This document shows positions 54,356 to 63,277 of a stretch of 64,000 bases of DNA, in pieces. This stretch comes from Massilia sp. Root335. GTDB taxonomy: Bacteria > Pseudomonadota > Gammaproteobacteria > Burkholderiales > Burkholderiaceae_D. The stretch is from contig NZ_LMCY01000028.1 of the NCBI RefSeq assembly GCF_001425685.1, positions 161,899 through 225,898 on the forward strand, in the 5' to 3' direction. The translations under genes and the position numbers were made by a program. The notes beneath the pieces are model-generated. The model made no database searches. It saw only the letters and a program-made list of their open reading frames with translations, and had not been told where the DNA came from. Position 1 is the first letter of the stretch. Each line of letters opens with the position of its first letter.

Positions 54356-56374
54356 ATGCAGAGTTACGAATCGACGTCATCTTCAGGCTGCGGCGCGGCG
54401 GTCGCCGTGCTGCGCGCGGATGCCTGCGACGAGCGCACCGTCGCCTTTGCCGCCCGCCTGGCGGCGCTCGCCCAGGCGCCGTGGCACGCCGTGCTCGTCG
54501 AGAACGCGCAGACGCGCCGCCGCGGCGAAGCGGCGCGCCTGCGCACGCTCGAACTACTGCGCGCCGCGCAGGCCCGGGGCGCGGTCACGGCCGTGCTGGA
54601 AGGGCACGATGCGGCGGCGGTCGTCGCCGGCTATGCGCGCCGCCACGGCTGCGCCACGGTCGTGCTGGCGCGCGAGCGCGCGTCCGCGTGGTGGCACACG
54701 CCGTTCGCGCGCCGGCTGGCACGGGCGGCGCCGGGGCTGGATCTGGTCGAGGTCGCGGCGCCGCCATCGGATCGCGCCGCCCCAGCCGCCGGCCACGCGC
54801 CGGATGCGCCCGCGGACACGCCGCCCGCGCCGCGCCGCTACCTGGCCGCCGTCGGCGCCAGCCTGGGCACGGCGCTCGTGGCGCTGCCGCTGCTGCCGCT
54901 GCTGGACGTCGCCAACGTCGGCATGCTGTTCCTGCTGACGGTGGTGCTCGTCGCGATCAGGCTCGGGCGCGGTCCCGCGATCGCGGCGACGCTGGTCGGC
55001 TTTTGCGCGCTGGTGCTCGCGGCGCCGCGCCACCGCTACGACGTCAGCGAATTCAAATACACCGTCGCGCTGGGCGTGATGCTGGCCGTCGGCTGGATCA
55101 CGGCGCGCCTGACGTCGGACCTGCGCGAACAGGCGCAGGCCGCCATCGGACGCGAGGCCCGCACCCGCGCGCTGTACGAATTCGCGCGCGCGCTGTCCGT
55201 CGCGCTGCAGACGGAGCAGGTGTTCGAGATCACCCGCCGCTTCCTCGCGCGCAGCTTCGACGCCGGCGCCGCGATCCTGCTGCCGGACGATGCCGGCCGC
55301 CTGCTCTGGCCCGAACCGGGTGCCGACGCGGAAGCGAAGGCGCCGGTGCTGAGCGTACTGGACATGGCGGCCGCGCAGTGGGCGTTCGACCACGCGGCGC
55401 CGGCCGGCGCGGGGACGGCCACGCTGCCCAGCAATCCATTCCTGTACCTGCCGCTGCTGGCGCCGATGCGTTCGCGCGGCGTGCTGGCCGTGCGCGTGCC
55501 CGACGTCGCGGCGCTGCTCGTGCCGGAGCGGCGCGAACTGCTCGATGCATTCGCGGCGCTGGCCGCCATCGCGCTGGAACGGGTGCACTACGTCGACGTG
55601 GCGCAGGACGCCGTCGTGCGCATGGAGGGCGAGCGCCTGCGCAATTCGCTGCTGGCGGCGCTGTCGCACGACCTGCGCACGCCGCTGACGGGGCTCGTCG
55701 GCCTGTCCGAATCGCTGACCTTGTCCCGTCCACCGCTCGCCGCCGCGCAGATGGAACTGGCGCATGCCCTGCGCGACGAGGCGCGGCGCATGAGCACCCT
55801 CGTCGCCAACCTGCTCGACATGGCGCGCATCCAGAGCGGCGGCGTGACACTCAACCTGCAGTGGCAGGTGGTCGAGGAGACGATCGGCAGCGCCCTGCGC
55901 GCCTGCCGCTGGCAGCTGGACGGACGCACGGTCGAGACGCGCATCCCGCGCGGCCTGCCGCTCGTGCGTTTCGACGCCACCCTGCTCGAACGCGTGCTGT
56001 GCAACCTGCTGGAAAACGCGGGCAAGTACACGCCGCCCGGCGCCCGCGTGACGATCGCCGCGCGCGCGGAGGACGGCCGGCTGCTGGTCGCCGTGTGCGA
56101 CGACGGCCCGGGCCTGCCGGCCGGACGCGAGGACGCGCTGTTCGAAAAATTCGTGCGCGGCCGGCAGGAATCCCCGATCGCCGGGGTCGGCCTCGGGCTG
56201 GCGATCTGCCGCGCGATCGTCGAAGCCCACGGCGGCGCCATGCAGGCCTGGAACCAGCCGGATGCCGGCGCCTGCTTCGAATTCTCGTTGGCCCTGGGCG
56301 AGCCGCCGCCGCTCCCGGAGGCCGACCTCGAACCCCACGACACCGACACCGACACCGACAAGCATGAGCATTGA
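54356..56374 (+). CDS. KdpD-like sensor histidine kinase lacking the N-terminal KdpD domain
   Basis: A 672-residue kinase. Residues about 12-120 are a Usp-like domain, about 155-245 the four-helix DUF4118 membrane domain of KdpD, then a GAF-like region (about 270-410), HisKA with the phospho-accepting His (about residue 438, S-H-D-L-R-T-P-L) and an ATPase domain with N-L-L-E-N-A and G-L-G-L-A-I. The roughly 200-residue N-terminal KdpD sensor with its Walker site is absent. The C-terminus ends in a short Asp-Thr repeat. It overlaps the next gene by 11 bases. No kdpFABC pump is in the window. Confidence 0.85.
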   Translation: MQSYESTSSSGCGAAVAVLRADACDERTVAFAARLAALAQAPWHAVLVENAQTRRRGEAARLRTLELLRAAQARGAVTAVLEGHDAAAVVAGYARRHGCATVVLARERASAWWHTPFARRLARAAPGLDLVEVAAPPSDRAAPAAGHAPDAPADTPPAPRRYLAAVGASLGTALVALPLLPLLDVANVGMLFLLTVVLVAIRLGRGPAIAATLVGFCALVLAAPRHRYDVSEFKYTVALGVMLAVGWITARLTSDLREQAQAAIGREARTRALYEFARALSVALQTEQVFEITRRFLARSFDAGAAILLPDDAGRLLWPEPGADAEAKAPVLSVLDMAAAQWAFDHAAPAGAGTATLPSNPFLYLPLLAPMRSRGVLAVRVPDVAALLVPERRELLDAFAALAAIALERVHYVDVAQDAVVRMEGERLRNSLLAALSHDLRTPLTGLVGLSESLTLSRPPLAAAQMELAHALRDEARRMSTLVANLLDMARIQSGGVTLNLQWQVVEETIGSALRACRWQLDGRTVETRIPRGLPLVRFDATLLERVLCNLLENAGKYTPPGARVTIAARAEDGRLLVAVCDDGPGLPAGREDALFEKFVRGRQESPIAGVGLGLAICRAIVEAHGGAMQAWNQPDAGACFEFSLALGEPPPLPEADLEPHDTDTDTDKHEH

Positions 56375-57062
56375 ACCCGCCGCACCCGTCGCCCTCATCG
56401 TCGAGGACGAGCCGCAGATCCGCCGTTTCGTGCGCATGGCCCTGGAAGGCGAGGGCTGGATCGTGCACCAGTCCGAGACCCTCAAGCGGGGCCTGATCGA
56501 CGCCGGCACGCGCACGCCGGACCTCATCATCCTCGACCTCGGCCTGCCCGACGGCGACGGCCTGCAACTGATCCGCGACGTGCGCGGCTGGAGTCCCGTG
56601 CCGATCATCGTCCTGTCCGCGCGCATCGACGAAGCGGACAAGATCACCGCGCTGGACGCCGGCGCGGACGACTATCTGACGAAGCCGTTCGGCATCGGCG
56701 AACTGCTCGCGCGTGTGCGCGCGGCGCTGCGCCGGCAGCACAAGGCCGGCGGCGAGACGTCGGCGCGGATCGCGTTCGGCCGGGTGGAGGTCGACCTGCA
56801 CAAGCGCACGGTCCAGCGCGACGGCCAGCCGGTCCACCTGACGCCGACGGAATACAAGCTGCTGTCGGTGCTGCTCGCCAACCTGGGCCGCGTCGTCACC
56901 GCGCCGCAGCTGCTGCGCGAGGTGTGGGGGCCGTCGAACGCGGACAACGGCCATTACGTGCGCATCTACATGGGGCACCTGCGCCAGAAACTCGAGGACG
57001 ATCCGGCGCAGCCGCGGCACCTGCTGACGGAGACGGCAGTTGGTTACAGGTTACAGCCATGA
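56364..57062 (+). CDS. KdpE-like response regulator (OmpR/PhoB family)
   Basis: A 232-residue regulator: receiver domain with phospho-acceptor Asp 58 (I-I-L-D-L-G-L-P-D-G-D-G) and the conserved Lys in L-T-K-P-F, then a winged-helix DNA-binding domain (T-P-T-E-Y-K-L-L...V-R-I-Y-M-G-H-L-R-Q-K-L). It starts 11 bases inside the kinase gene, so the two are translationally coupled. Likely targets are the divergent permease gene, across about 146 bases, and potassium-uptake genes elsewhere. Confidence 0.9.
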   Translation: MSIEPAAPVALIVEDEPQIRRFVRMALEGEGWIVHQSETLKRGLIDAGTRTPDLIILDLGLPDGDGLQLIRDVRGWSPVPIIVLSARIDEADKITALDAGADDYLTKPFGIGELLARVRAALRRQHKAGGETSARIAFGRVEVDLHKRTVQRDGQPVHLTPTEYKLLSVLLANLGRVVTAPQLLREVWGPSNADNGHYVRIYMGHLRQKLEDDPAQPRHLLTETAVGYRLQP

Positions 57063-57118
57063 TAGCGTTATTGTGTTAAATAAAACATGCATATATGAAA
57101 TTATTTCAATATTCTGGT

Positions 57119-57124
57119 TATAAT
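57119..57124 (+). promoter_or_regulatory. consensus -10 element upstream of PEP-CTERM gene
   Basis: An exact TATAAT in a very AT-rich stretch (57060-57150), about 50 bases before the start of the PEP-CTERM gene. A matching -35 is weak (ATGAAA, 18 bases upstream). The strong local AT-richness supports a promoter here. Confidence 0.5.
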
Positions 57125-57172
57125 ATTAAGTTGTACCAACTGTTTTCAACTTGACAAGAAAGACGACCAGGA

Positions 57173-57859
57173 ATGATGAAAAAGACATTTGCAGCGCTGG
57201 CGATCGCCGCCGCTTTTCTCCCGCTCGCCGCCGCGCAGGCGGCCACGGTCAGCTATACCGACAGCAAGGCGCTGACCACGACCAACTGGACCGATGCCCT
57301 GTCGTTTTCCAAATTCGACACGAGCCTGGGCACGCTGACGTCGATCCGTTTCGACCTGAGCGGCGTCGTGCAGGGCATCGGCAACGCCGAAAGCCTGGAT
57401 TCGTCGGCGTCCACCGTGAAACTGACGCTGGGCTCCCTGCTGGGCCTGACCCGTCCCGACAACAGCACGCTGGTGGTGACGAACCCGGTGTTCAGCCAGA
57501 CCTTCGATTTCAGCGCCTTCGATAACGCGGTCAACTTCGACGGCACCTCGGGCGGCACCACCGGCAGCGTGTCGGCGACTGGCTCGGACTTCTTCGTTTC
57601 CAGCAGCGCCAGCGATTTCGCGCTGTTCTCGGCACTGGGCGGCGGCATGATCGATCTGGGCCTGAACGCCGTCGGCAATTCCAGCGGCACGGGCTCGGGT
57701 AACCTGATCACGCAATTCAACACGGCGGCATCGGGCGTGGCGAAAGTCACCTATACGTACACGCCGACGGTGGCCGTTCCCGAGCCGGCCAGCCTGGCAC
57801 TGGTGTTCGGCGGCCTGGGCCTGCTGGGCGCGACGCGCCGCCGCAACAAGAAGGCTTGA
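57173..57859 (+). CDS. PEP-CTERM sorting-domain protein
   Basis: A 228-residue exported protein. A signal peptide of about 23 residues (ending A-Q-A) is followed by a Ser/Thr/Gly-rich beta domain resembling choice-of-anchor modules. The C-terminus is a standard PEP-CTERM: V-P-E-P-A-S, a hydrophobic stretch and R-R-R-N-K-K. Such proteins are cut and attached to the surface or exopolysaccharide by exosortase EpsH/XrtA, which is not in this window. Two ATGs overlap at 57173 and 57176; either may be used. Confidence 0.9.
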   Translation: MMKKTFAALAIAAAFLPLAAAQAATVSYTDSKALTTTNWTDALSFSKFDTSLGTLTSIRFDLSGVVQGIGNAESLDSSASTVKLTLGSLLGLTRPDNSTLVVTNPVFSQTFDFSAFDNAVNFDGTSGGTTGSVSATGSDFFVSSSASDFALFSALGGGMIDLGLNAVGNSSGTGSGNLITQFNTAASGVAKVTYTYTPTVAVPEPASLALVFGGLGLLGATRRRNKKA

Positions 57860-57866
57860 CGGCTGG

Positions 57867-58742
57867 TCAGGGCGCCGCCCGCCGCAGCGCGGGATCGCCC
57901 TGCAATGCGAGCGGCATTGCCCTGGCCCAGCGGTTGGCGGACAGCGAAAACGTCAGCGCGCGCACCTGGTGATACCACCCGGCCGGCACGTACAGCATGT
58001 CGCCGGGAGTGACGATGCACTCGATGAGCGTCGCCTGGCGGGCGAGCGGAAAGCGTTCGAAATCCGGATGCTCCGGGTCGAAGGGCGAGCCGACCAGCAC
58101 CGGGTTCGCCTCGCGCGGGTACAGGAATTCGTCGTGGTGCGGCGGCGCGAGGAAGATCCGCTTGGTGCCCCACACCTGCGCGAAGATGTTGTCGTCGTAA
58201 TCGCAATGCAGGGGCGTGACCGTGCCGGCGGGGCCGAGCCAGAAGCGCGGTGGTCCCATCTTGCCGAAATAGCCGGGCCAGTGGCACATCCCGTTCAATT
58301 CATTGATTTCCAGGTTGCCGACGTACGGCGGCAGCGCGTCCGTGCCGGCCGCCACGAGATCCAGGTAGGCGCGCATCGACATGTCCCGCATCGCGCGGTC
58401 GGGCGCGAACGCCGTGTTGATGTAGTCGCCCGTGCGGGCCCGCACGGGGACGTCGCCGAAACGGTCGCGCAGCATGTCCGGCGTGACGGCGCACAGGGGC
58501 CAGCGGCCCACCACGCCCGTGATCATGAACGGCAGGCCGCGTGCCGCCTGCGCCTGGAATGCGGCGCGGTCCAGGGTCTTGAAGCGCGCGACGGCGGCGG
58601 GCGGCGCCAGTGTGCGTGACGCGTCACGGATGGCGTCGCGCATGGCGGCGATCGATGTGACGCCGCGTACGTCGGCGGCTTTGCGTGCGCGTGCGTCCGG
58701 CTGTTCCGCCGGCGCGGGAGAGGGGTGTGAGGTGGTGGTCAC
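57867..58742 (-). CDS. Cupin_8 / JmjC-like Fe(II)/2-oxoglutarate-type oxygenase
   Basis: A 291-residue cupin-fold protein. The iron-binding facial triad is visible: H-C-D (T-P-L-H-C-D-Y-D-D-N) near residue 180 and a distal His in G-W-Y-H-Q-V near 255. W-G-T-K-R-I-F-L-A-P-P follows the first strand, as in Cupin_8 proteins related to FIH and peptidyl hydroxylases. The substrate is unknown. Its stop lies 7 bases from the convergent PEP-CTERM gene. Confidence 0.85.
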   Translation of the reverse strand: MTTTSHPSPAPAEQPDARARKAADVRGVTSIAAMRDAIRDASRTLAPPAAVARFKTLDRAAFQAQAARGLPFMITGVVGRWPLCAVTPDMLRDRFGDVPVRARTGDYINTAFAPDRAMRDMSMRAYLDLVAAGTDALPPYVGNLEINELNGMCHWPGYFGKMGPPRFWLGPAGTVTPLHCDYDDNIFAQVWGTKRIFLAPPHHDEFLYPREANPVLVGSPFDPEHPDFERFPLARQATLIECIVTPGDMLYVPAGWYHQVRALTFSLSANRWARAMPLALQGDPALRRAAP

Positions 58743-58805
58743 CGGGCGTCGTCGTGGCGAGGTCGGGCCCGCATCATACGGAAAGCGGGCCGCCGCGGCA
58801 AGCCG

Positions 58806-60140
58806 TCAGGCGCGGACGGCGACGCGCTCCTTGACGATGCCGCGGTACACGAGGAACGTGGCCACGAGGCTGATCGCGCCCGCGCAGGCCATCCAGTAGC
58901 CGGGGGCCGCCTTGTCGCCGGTGGCTTCGATCAGCCACGTGGAGACCAGCGGCGTCATGCCGCCGAACAGCGCCGTCGCGAGGCTGTACGCCAGCGAGAA
59001 CCCGGTCGTGCGCACCTGGACCGGAATGATTTCCGTCAGCGCGACGATGGTCGCGCCGTTGTAGCTGCCGTACAGGAACGACAACCACAGCTCGACCAGC
59101 ACCATGTGGCCGAAGCTCGGGTTGGCGATCAGCCACGCCAGCGCGGGATAGGCCGTCACCGCCGCCAGCGCCGAGCACACGGCCATCACGGGCCAGCGGC
59201 CGATGCGGTCCGAGAGGGCGCCCATGACGGGCAGCCAGATGAAATTCGACACCCCGACGCACAGCGTCACGAGCAGGCTGTCCGCGGTGCTCAGTTTGAG
59301 CACGCTCTTGCCGAACGTGGGCGTGTACACGGTGATCAGGTAGAACGCGACCGTCGTCATCACGACGAGCATGGCGCCGACCGTGACGAGCGGCCAGTTC
59401 AGGGCCATCGTGCGCATCATCTGGCGGAACGTCGGATGCGTCTTCTGCGCCAGGTAGGCCTCGGTCTCCTGCAGCGAGCGGCGGATGTAGAACACCACGG
59501 GGATGATCGAACAGCCGATGAAGAACGGGATGCGCCAGCCCCAGTCGGCGATGACCTCCTTCGCCATGGCCTGGTTGAGGGCGTAGCCCAGCGCGGCGGA
59601 GCAGATGACGGCGACCTGCTGGCTGGCCGATTGCCAGCTGACGTAGAAGCCCTTGTTGCCGGGCGTCGCCATCTCGGACAGGTAGACGGAGACGCCGCCC
59701 AGTTCCACGCCCGCCGAGAAGCCCTGCAGCAGGCGGCCGACCAGCACGAGCACCGGCGCCAGCATGCCGATGGTGGCATAGCCCGGTACGAACGCGATCA
59801 GCGCCGTCCCCGACGCCATGATCGCGAGCGTCAGCACGAGGCCCTTGCGCCGGCCGATGCGGTCGACGTAGCTGCCCAGGAAGATGGCGCCCAGGGGACG
59901 CATGAAGAACCCCGCGCCGAAGGTGGCGAAGGTCATCATCAGCGCCGCGTACTCGCTCGTCGCCGGGAAGAACGCCCGGGCGATCTGGTGCGCGTAGAAG
60001 CCGAACAGGAAAAAATCATACATCTCGATGAAATTCCCGCTCGTGACCTTGATGACGGTGCCGAGCCGGGACGGCGCGCGCGCCGGCGCGGCCGCGGCGG
60101 CTGTGACGTGGGCGGCCGTGGCGGTGGAGTGAGTGGACAT
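58806..60140 (-). CDS. MHS-family organic-acid:H+ symporter (citrate/tricarballylate type)
   Basis: A 444-residue major facilitator with twelve helices. [16 protein letters not shown] in helix 1 and D-R-I-G-R-R-K-G after helix 2 mark the metabolite:H+ symporter branch, closest in look to CitA/TcuC citrate and tricarballylate transporters. It is on the same strand as a ModA-like binding protein and a porin upstream, with a divergent LysR regulator, suggesting an inducible organic-acid uptake set. Confidence 0.87.
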   Translation of the reverse strand: MSTHSTATAAHVTAAAAAPARAPSRLGTVIKVTSGNFIEMYDFFLFGFYAHQIARAFFPATSEYAALMMTFATFGAGFFMRPLGAIFLGSYVDRIGRRKGLVLTLAIMASGTALIAFVPGYATIGMLAPVLVLVGRLLQGFSAGVELGGVSVYLSEMATPGNKGFYVSWQSASQQVAVICSAALGYALNQAMAKEVIADWGWRIPFFIGCSIIPVVFYIRRSLQETEAYLAQKTHPTFRQMMRTMALNWPLVTVGAMLVVMTTVAFYLITVYTPTFGKSVLKLSTADSLLVTLCVGVSNFIWLPVMGALSDRIGRWPVMAVCSALAAVTAYPALAWLIANPSFGHMVLVELWLSFLYGSYNGATIVALTEIIPVQVRTTGFSLAYSLATALFGGMTPLVSTWLIEATGDKAAPGYWMACAGAISLVATFLVYRGIVKERVAVRA

Positions 60141-60162
60141 GGTGACCTCTGGCGAAATAGGT

Positions 60163-60948
60163 TCAGTGCGGGGCGGCGACCGGTTCCAGCCCGGTCGCCT
60201 CGATGGCGCGCGCGTTGGCAGGCGCGGCGAGGAAGCGCAGCAGCGCGCGCGCGGCCTCCGGATGGCCGGCGCCGCGCACGACGGCGCCGGCGAACTGCGT
60301 GTTGAGCTGCATTTCCTGCGGCATCAGGCCGACGATGTCGATGCCCTGCACGGGTTTCAGTTCGCTCTTCTGCTGGCATCCGAAATCGGCCTCGCCGCGG
60401 GCGATGATCTCGCCCACAGGCGTGGCGGGAATCTGCGCTGCCTTGCCCTCCATCTGCTGCCGGATGCCGAGCTTGTCCAGCAGTTGCCGCTTGATGTATT
60501 CGCCGCTCGCGCTGTCGGAATAGGCGACGCGGGACGCGTGCAGGAAGGCCTGGCGCAGGCCGTCGACGGTGCCGATGTCCGGCTGCGCGGCGCCGTGGCG
60601 GACGGCGCACGCGATCGGCGAGTTGGCGAGGACGACCTTGCTGCCCGGTTCGAGGCGCCCTTCGGCCATCAGCTTGTCGAGCGCGTCGCCCACCATGATG
60701 ACGACGTCGATCGGTTCGCCCCGCGCGAGGCGCGCGGGGATCGCGTTCTTCGTGGTGCCCATCGACGGACCCCAGGCGGCCACCAGATGGTCGCCGCTGG
60801 CGCGTTCGTATGGGCCAGCCAGGTCCTTGTAGGCCTGGGCGAAGCCGCCCGAGCTGACGACGTGCACGTCCGCGGCGTGGGCCGACGCGCCCAGCGCGAG
60901 GGCGGCGAGCGCCGCCAGGGTCTTGTGTTTCAGGTGATGTGGTCGCAT
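60163..60948 (-). CDS. ModA-like periplasmic substrate-binding protein
   Basis: A 261-residue type II periplasmic binding protein. A signal peptide (about 25 residues, ending A-H-A) precedes [10 protein letters not shown], and the cleft segments resemble molybdate-binding ModA, although without an ABC permease or ATPase gene nearby. Several members of this family bind organic anions instead. Located between the porin and the MHS symporter genes on the same strand, 22 bases before the symporter gene. Confidence 0.78.
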   Translation of the reverse strand: MRPHHLKHKTLAALAALALGASAHAADVHVVSSGGFAQAYKDLAGPYERASGDHLVAAWGPSMGTTKNAIPARLARGEPIDVVIMVGDALDKLMAEGRLEPGSKVVLANSPIACAVRHGAAQPDIGTVDGLRQAFLHASRVAYSDSASGEYIKRQLLDKLGIRQQMEGKAAQIPATPVGEIIARGEADFGCQQKSELKPVQGIDIVGLMPQEMQLNTQFAGAVVRGAGHPEAARALLRFLAAPANARAIEATGLEPVAAPH

Positions 60949-60966
60949 GGCGTTCTCTCGTCTCCG

Positions 60967-62058
60967 TTAAAATTTTTGCATGAGGCCCAGCGTGAGGCCG
61001 GTGCCGTGGCGGTCGTTGGGCCGCGCTGCGGTGAGCCCCGCGGCGTCGCCGCGCCAGACCGTGTAGTCCGCTTCGGCATAGGCGGTGGTGCGCGGCGCCA
61101 GCATCTTTTCGATGAACAGGAAGGCGCGGTCGAAGCCGTCGTCGCGCAGGCCCGTGGCGGCGCGCCGCACGCTGTACCAGGCCGTGGTGACGAGGACGTC
61201 GCGCGCCGCCTGGCGGCTCACGCCCGCGGACCGCACGCGCTGGACGACCGTCTTGCCCGGGCCCGTCGCGGCGTCGTTGCGCGCGATGTTGGCCTTGAAC
61301 TGCCAGGCAGCGGCCCGCACCGCCGCGCCGGCCGTCCAGGCATCGAGCGGCAGGCCGTCGCGGCTGCGGAACTGCATCGTCGCGCCGGAGACGACCCAGG
61401 CCGGACGCTGGTAAGCCAGCGCGACGCCGTGGCTCGAGGCCGCGGCCGCGTCGCCCGGCACTTCGCCGGCCGAATACGCGGCGCGCGCCTGCCAGGGGCC
61501 GACGTCGGCGGTGTACTTGACCGTGTTGTCCAGCCGGTAGAAGTTGTCCGCGTAGCCGCTCGGACCGTACTGGCGCCCGAATGCGTGCGTGCCGAACGCG
61601 GTATTGCTCAAGCCCGCGACGTTGATGTTCGGGTTGATGCCTGCATAGCGTTTGCCGAGCGGATCGACGGGGACGAGGGCGTCGGACAGGAGGTTCGGCT
61701 GGCGGCCCGCGGCCACCGTGCCGTACGGGGTGGCGAGGCCGGCCCAGGCCAGGCGGTCGAACAGGCGGTCGCCCTTGGCCTGGGCGCCCGTGTCGGCATT
61801 GATGCCGCCTTCGAGGCGGAACAATGCCTTCACGCCGCCCCCCAACGATTCCTGGCCCTTGATGCCCCAGCGGCTGGTGTTGTCGATGCCGCTGTTCACG
61901 AAGGCCGCATGGCCCGACGGGGCGGGTGCGTTGCTGGCGGCGAGGCCGGACGCGCTGCGCACGCCGACGTCGACGATGCCGTACAGGTCGACGCCCGACT
62001 GGGCAAGGCAGGTTCCGCTCGACGCGAGCAGGATGGTAAAGGCGCAGGGATGGCGCAC
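60967..62058 (-). CDS. Gram-negative porin (Burkholderiales type)
   Basis: A 363-residue outer-membrane porin of the 16-strand trimeric type: a signal peptide ending C-L-A, then S-G-V-D-L-Y-G-I-V-D-V-G-V-R, the usual first strand, S-R-W-G-I-K-G-Q-E-S-L-G-G-G, and a terminal Phe required for barrel assembly. The start is a GTG at 62056-62058 with an AAGGAG ribosome-binding site; the upstream extension in frame is not signal-like. It is the first gene of the set that continues with the binding protein and symporter. Confidence 0.87.
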   Translation of the reverse strand: MRHPCAFTILLASSGTCLAQSGVDLYGIVDVGVRSASGLAASNAPAPSGHAAFVNSGIDNTSRWGIKGQESLGGGVKALFRLEGGINADTGAQAKGDRLFDRLAWAGLATPYGTVAAGRQPNLLSDALVPVDPLGKRYAGINPNINVAGLSNTAFGTHAFGRQYGPSGYADNFYRLDNTVKYTADVGPWQARAAYSAGEVPGDAAAASSHGVALAYQRPAWVVSGATMQFRSRDGLPLDAWTAGAAVRAAAWQFKANIARNDAATGPGKTVVQRVRSAGVSRQAARDVLVTTAWYSVRRAATGLRDDGFDRAFLFIEKMLAPRTTAYAEADYTVWRGDAAGLTAARPNDRHGTGLTLGLMQKF

Positions 62059-62105
62059 GGTGTCTCCTTGGTGGTTGCCTTCTTGGCGAGGCTGGGATGG
62101 CTGAG

Positions 62106-62120
62106 TGGATGAATCATCCA
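62106..62120. promoter_or_regulatory. perfect inverted repeat, 7-bp arms, porin/LysR intergenic
   Basis: TGGATGA and TCATCCA around one base, about 48 bases before the porin start and 50 before the LysR start. A probable regulator-binding site in the shared control region. Confidence 0.5.
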
Positions 62121-62139
62121 CCAAATGGCATAATTTGAT

Positions 62140-62149
62140 AATTGCAATT
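62140..62149. promoter_or_regulatory. palindrome AATTGCAATT, candidate LysR site
   Basis: A perfect 10-base palindrome 21 bases upstream of the LysR-type gene. LysR regulators favour AT-rich dyads near their own start, so autoregulation and control of the divergent porin operon are plausible. Confidence 0.4.
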
Positions 62150-62169
62150 TTCCAGCGTATTCATGCACC

Positions 62170-63081
62170 ATGCGCATCAATTACGACTTGCACGACTTGC
62201 AGGCGTTCGTCGCCGTGGCGGAGCGCGCCAGCTTCCGCCAGGCCGCCGCCGACCTGTTCCTGTCGCAATCGGCGCTGAGCCGCCGCATCGACAAGCTGGA
62301 GGAGGCGCTGGGCGTCGTCCTGTTCGAGCGCACGACCCGGCGAGTCCGGCTGACCAATGTGGGGCAAGCCTTCCTCGTCAACGTGCGCACGGCGCTGGAC
62401 GGCCTGGAAGACGCGGTGCTGGGCGTCGCCGACCTCGCGGCGCACCGGACGGGATCGGTGACGCTCGCCTGCGTGCCGTCCGCCGTCTGGCACTTCCTGC
62501 CGGAGGTGCTGAAGGATTTCAGCGAGCGCTTTCCGCGCATCCGCGTGCGCGTCCACGACGAGAGCGCGCAGGACGTGCTGAATCTCGTGCTGAACGGCGA
62601 AGCCGACTTCGGCATCAACTTCACCGGCGCGGAAAACCCGGAGATCGTGTTCGAACCAATTTATGTGGAAAGCTATGTGCTGGCCATGCGCCGCGACCAC
62701 CCGCTGGCGCGCCGCAAGACGCTGAGCTGGAAGGACACGGTCGGCGAGCGCTATATCTCGGTCGCCAAGTCGAGCGGCAACCGCAGCGTCATCGATGCCG
62801 CGCTGGCCGGCGTCGAGAAGCATCCGGTCATCCTGTGCGAAGTGAACCACGTCTCCGGCGTGCTGGCCCTCGTCGAAGCGGGCATGGGCGTGGCCGCGGT
62901 GCCCGGGCTGTCCGTGCTGCCGGGACGGCCGGACACGATCGTCGGCGTGCCGCTCGTGAACCCGGCCATTCACCGGACGCTGGGCCTGATCACCAAGCGC
63001 GATCACAGCATGGCGCCCGCGGCGCGGACCTTGTTCGGGATGCTGGCGGAAGCGCTGCGGCCGCGGAAAGGCCCGGCCTGA
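62170..63081 (+). CDS. LysR-type transcriptional regulator
   Basis: A 303-residue regulator with an N-terminal winged helix-turn-helix (L-H-D-L-Q-A-F-V-A-V-A-E...S-Q-S-A-L-S-R-R-I) and a C-terminal periplasmic-binding-like effector domain. It is divergent from the porin/binding-protein/symporter set, the usual arrangement for a LysR regulator and its target, and probably senses the transported organic acid. Confidence 0.92.
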   Translation: MRINYDLHDLQAFVAVAERASFRQAAADLFLSQSALSRRIDKLEEALGVVLFERTTRRVRLTNVGQAFLVNVRTALDGLEDAVLGVADLAAHRTGSVTLACVPSAVWHFLPEVLKDFSERFPRIRVRVHDESAQDVLNLVLNGEADFGINFTGAENPEIVFEPIYVESYVLAMRRDHPLARRKTLSWKDTVGERYISVAKSSGNRSVIDAALAGVEKHPVILCEVNHVSGVLALVEAGMGVAAVPGLSVLPGRPDTIVGVPLVNPAIHRTLGLITKRDHSMAPAARTLFGMLAEALRPRKGPA

Positions 63082-63157
63082 CCGCGCCCCGCGTTGTTTT
63101 ATCGAGAATCCGCTCGCCGGCCCGCGCCGCCTGTAGGACAATGCCGGCATCTTGTGT

Positions 63158-63214
63158 TTGACAGCGATTTTCGCCCGGTGCTATAGTCGGGCAACGGTCA
63201 TGGGAACGTTTCCA
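63158..63214 (+). promoter_or_regulatory. sigma-70 promoter with LacI-family operator
   Basis: TTGACA (63158-63163), 18 bases, TATAGT (63182-63187): a near-consensus promoter. TGGGAACGTTTCCA at 63201-63214 matches the CG-centred LacI-family palindrome TGGAAACGTTTCCA at 13 of 14 positions and lies at about +7 to +20, where a bound repressor would block transcription. It controls the sugar-binding-protein gene that follows. Confidence 0.8.
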
Positions 63215-63277
63215 CGCGAACGCCATGATCGCATAAAACAGGCGCCGGCCCCGCCAGGACGCCATAACGGAGACAGC

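Noticed and set aside
56335-56365. Phase-variable microsatellite at the kinase C-terminus
   Set aside because: The Asp-Thr codon repeat has a 6-base unit and few copies, so slippage would not shift the frame; probably not phase variation.
57060-57073. Second LacI operator (TGATAGCG...) near the KdpE stop
   Set aside because: Only the first half matches the operator and it overlaps the stop region of kdpE; likely coincidence.
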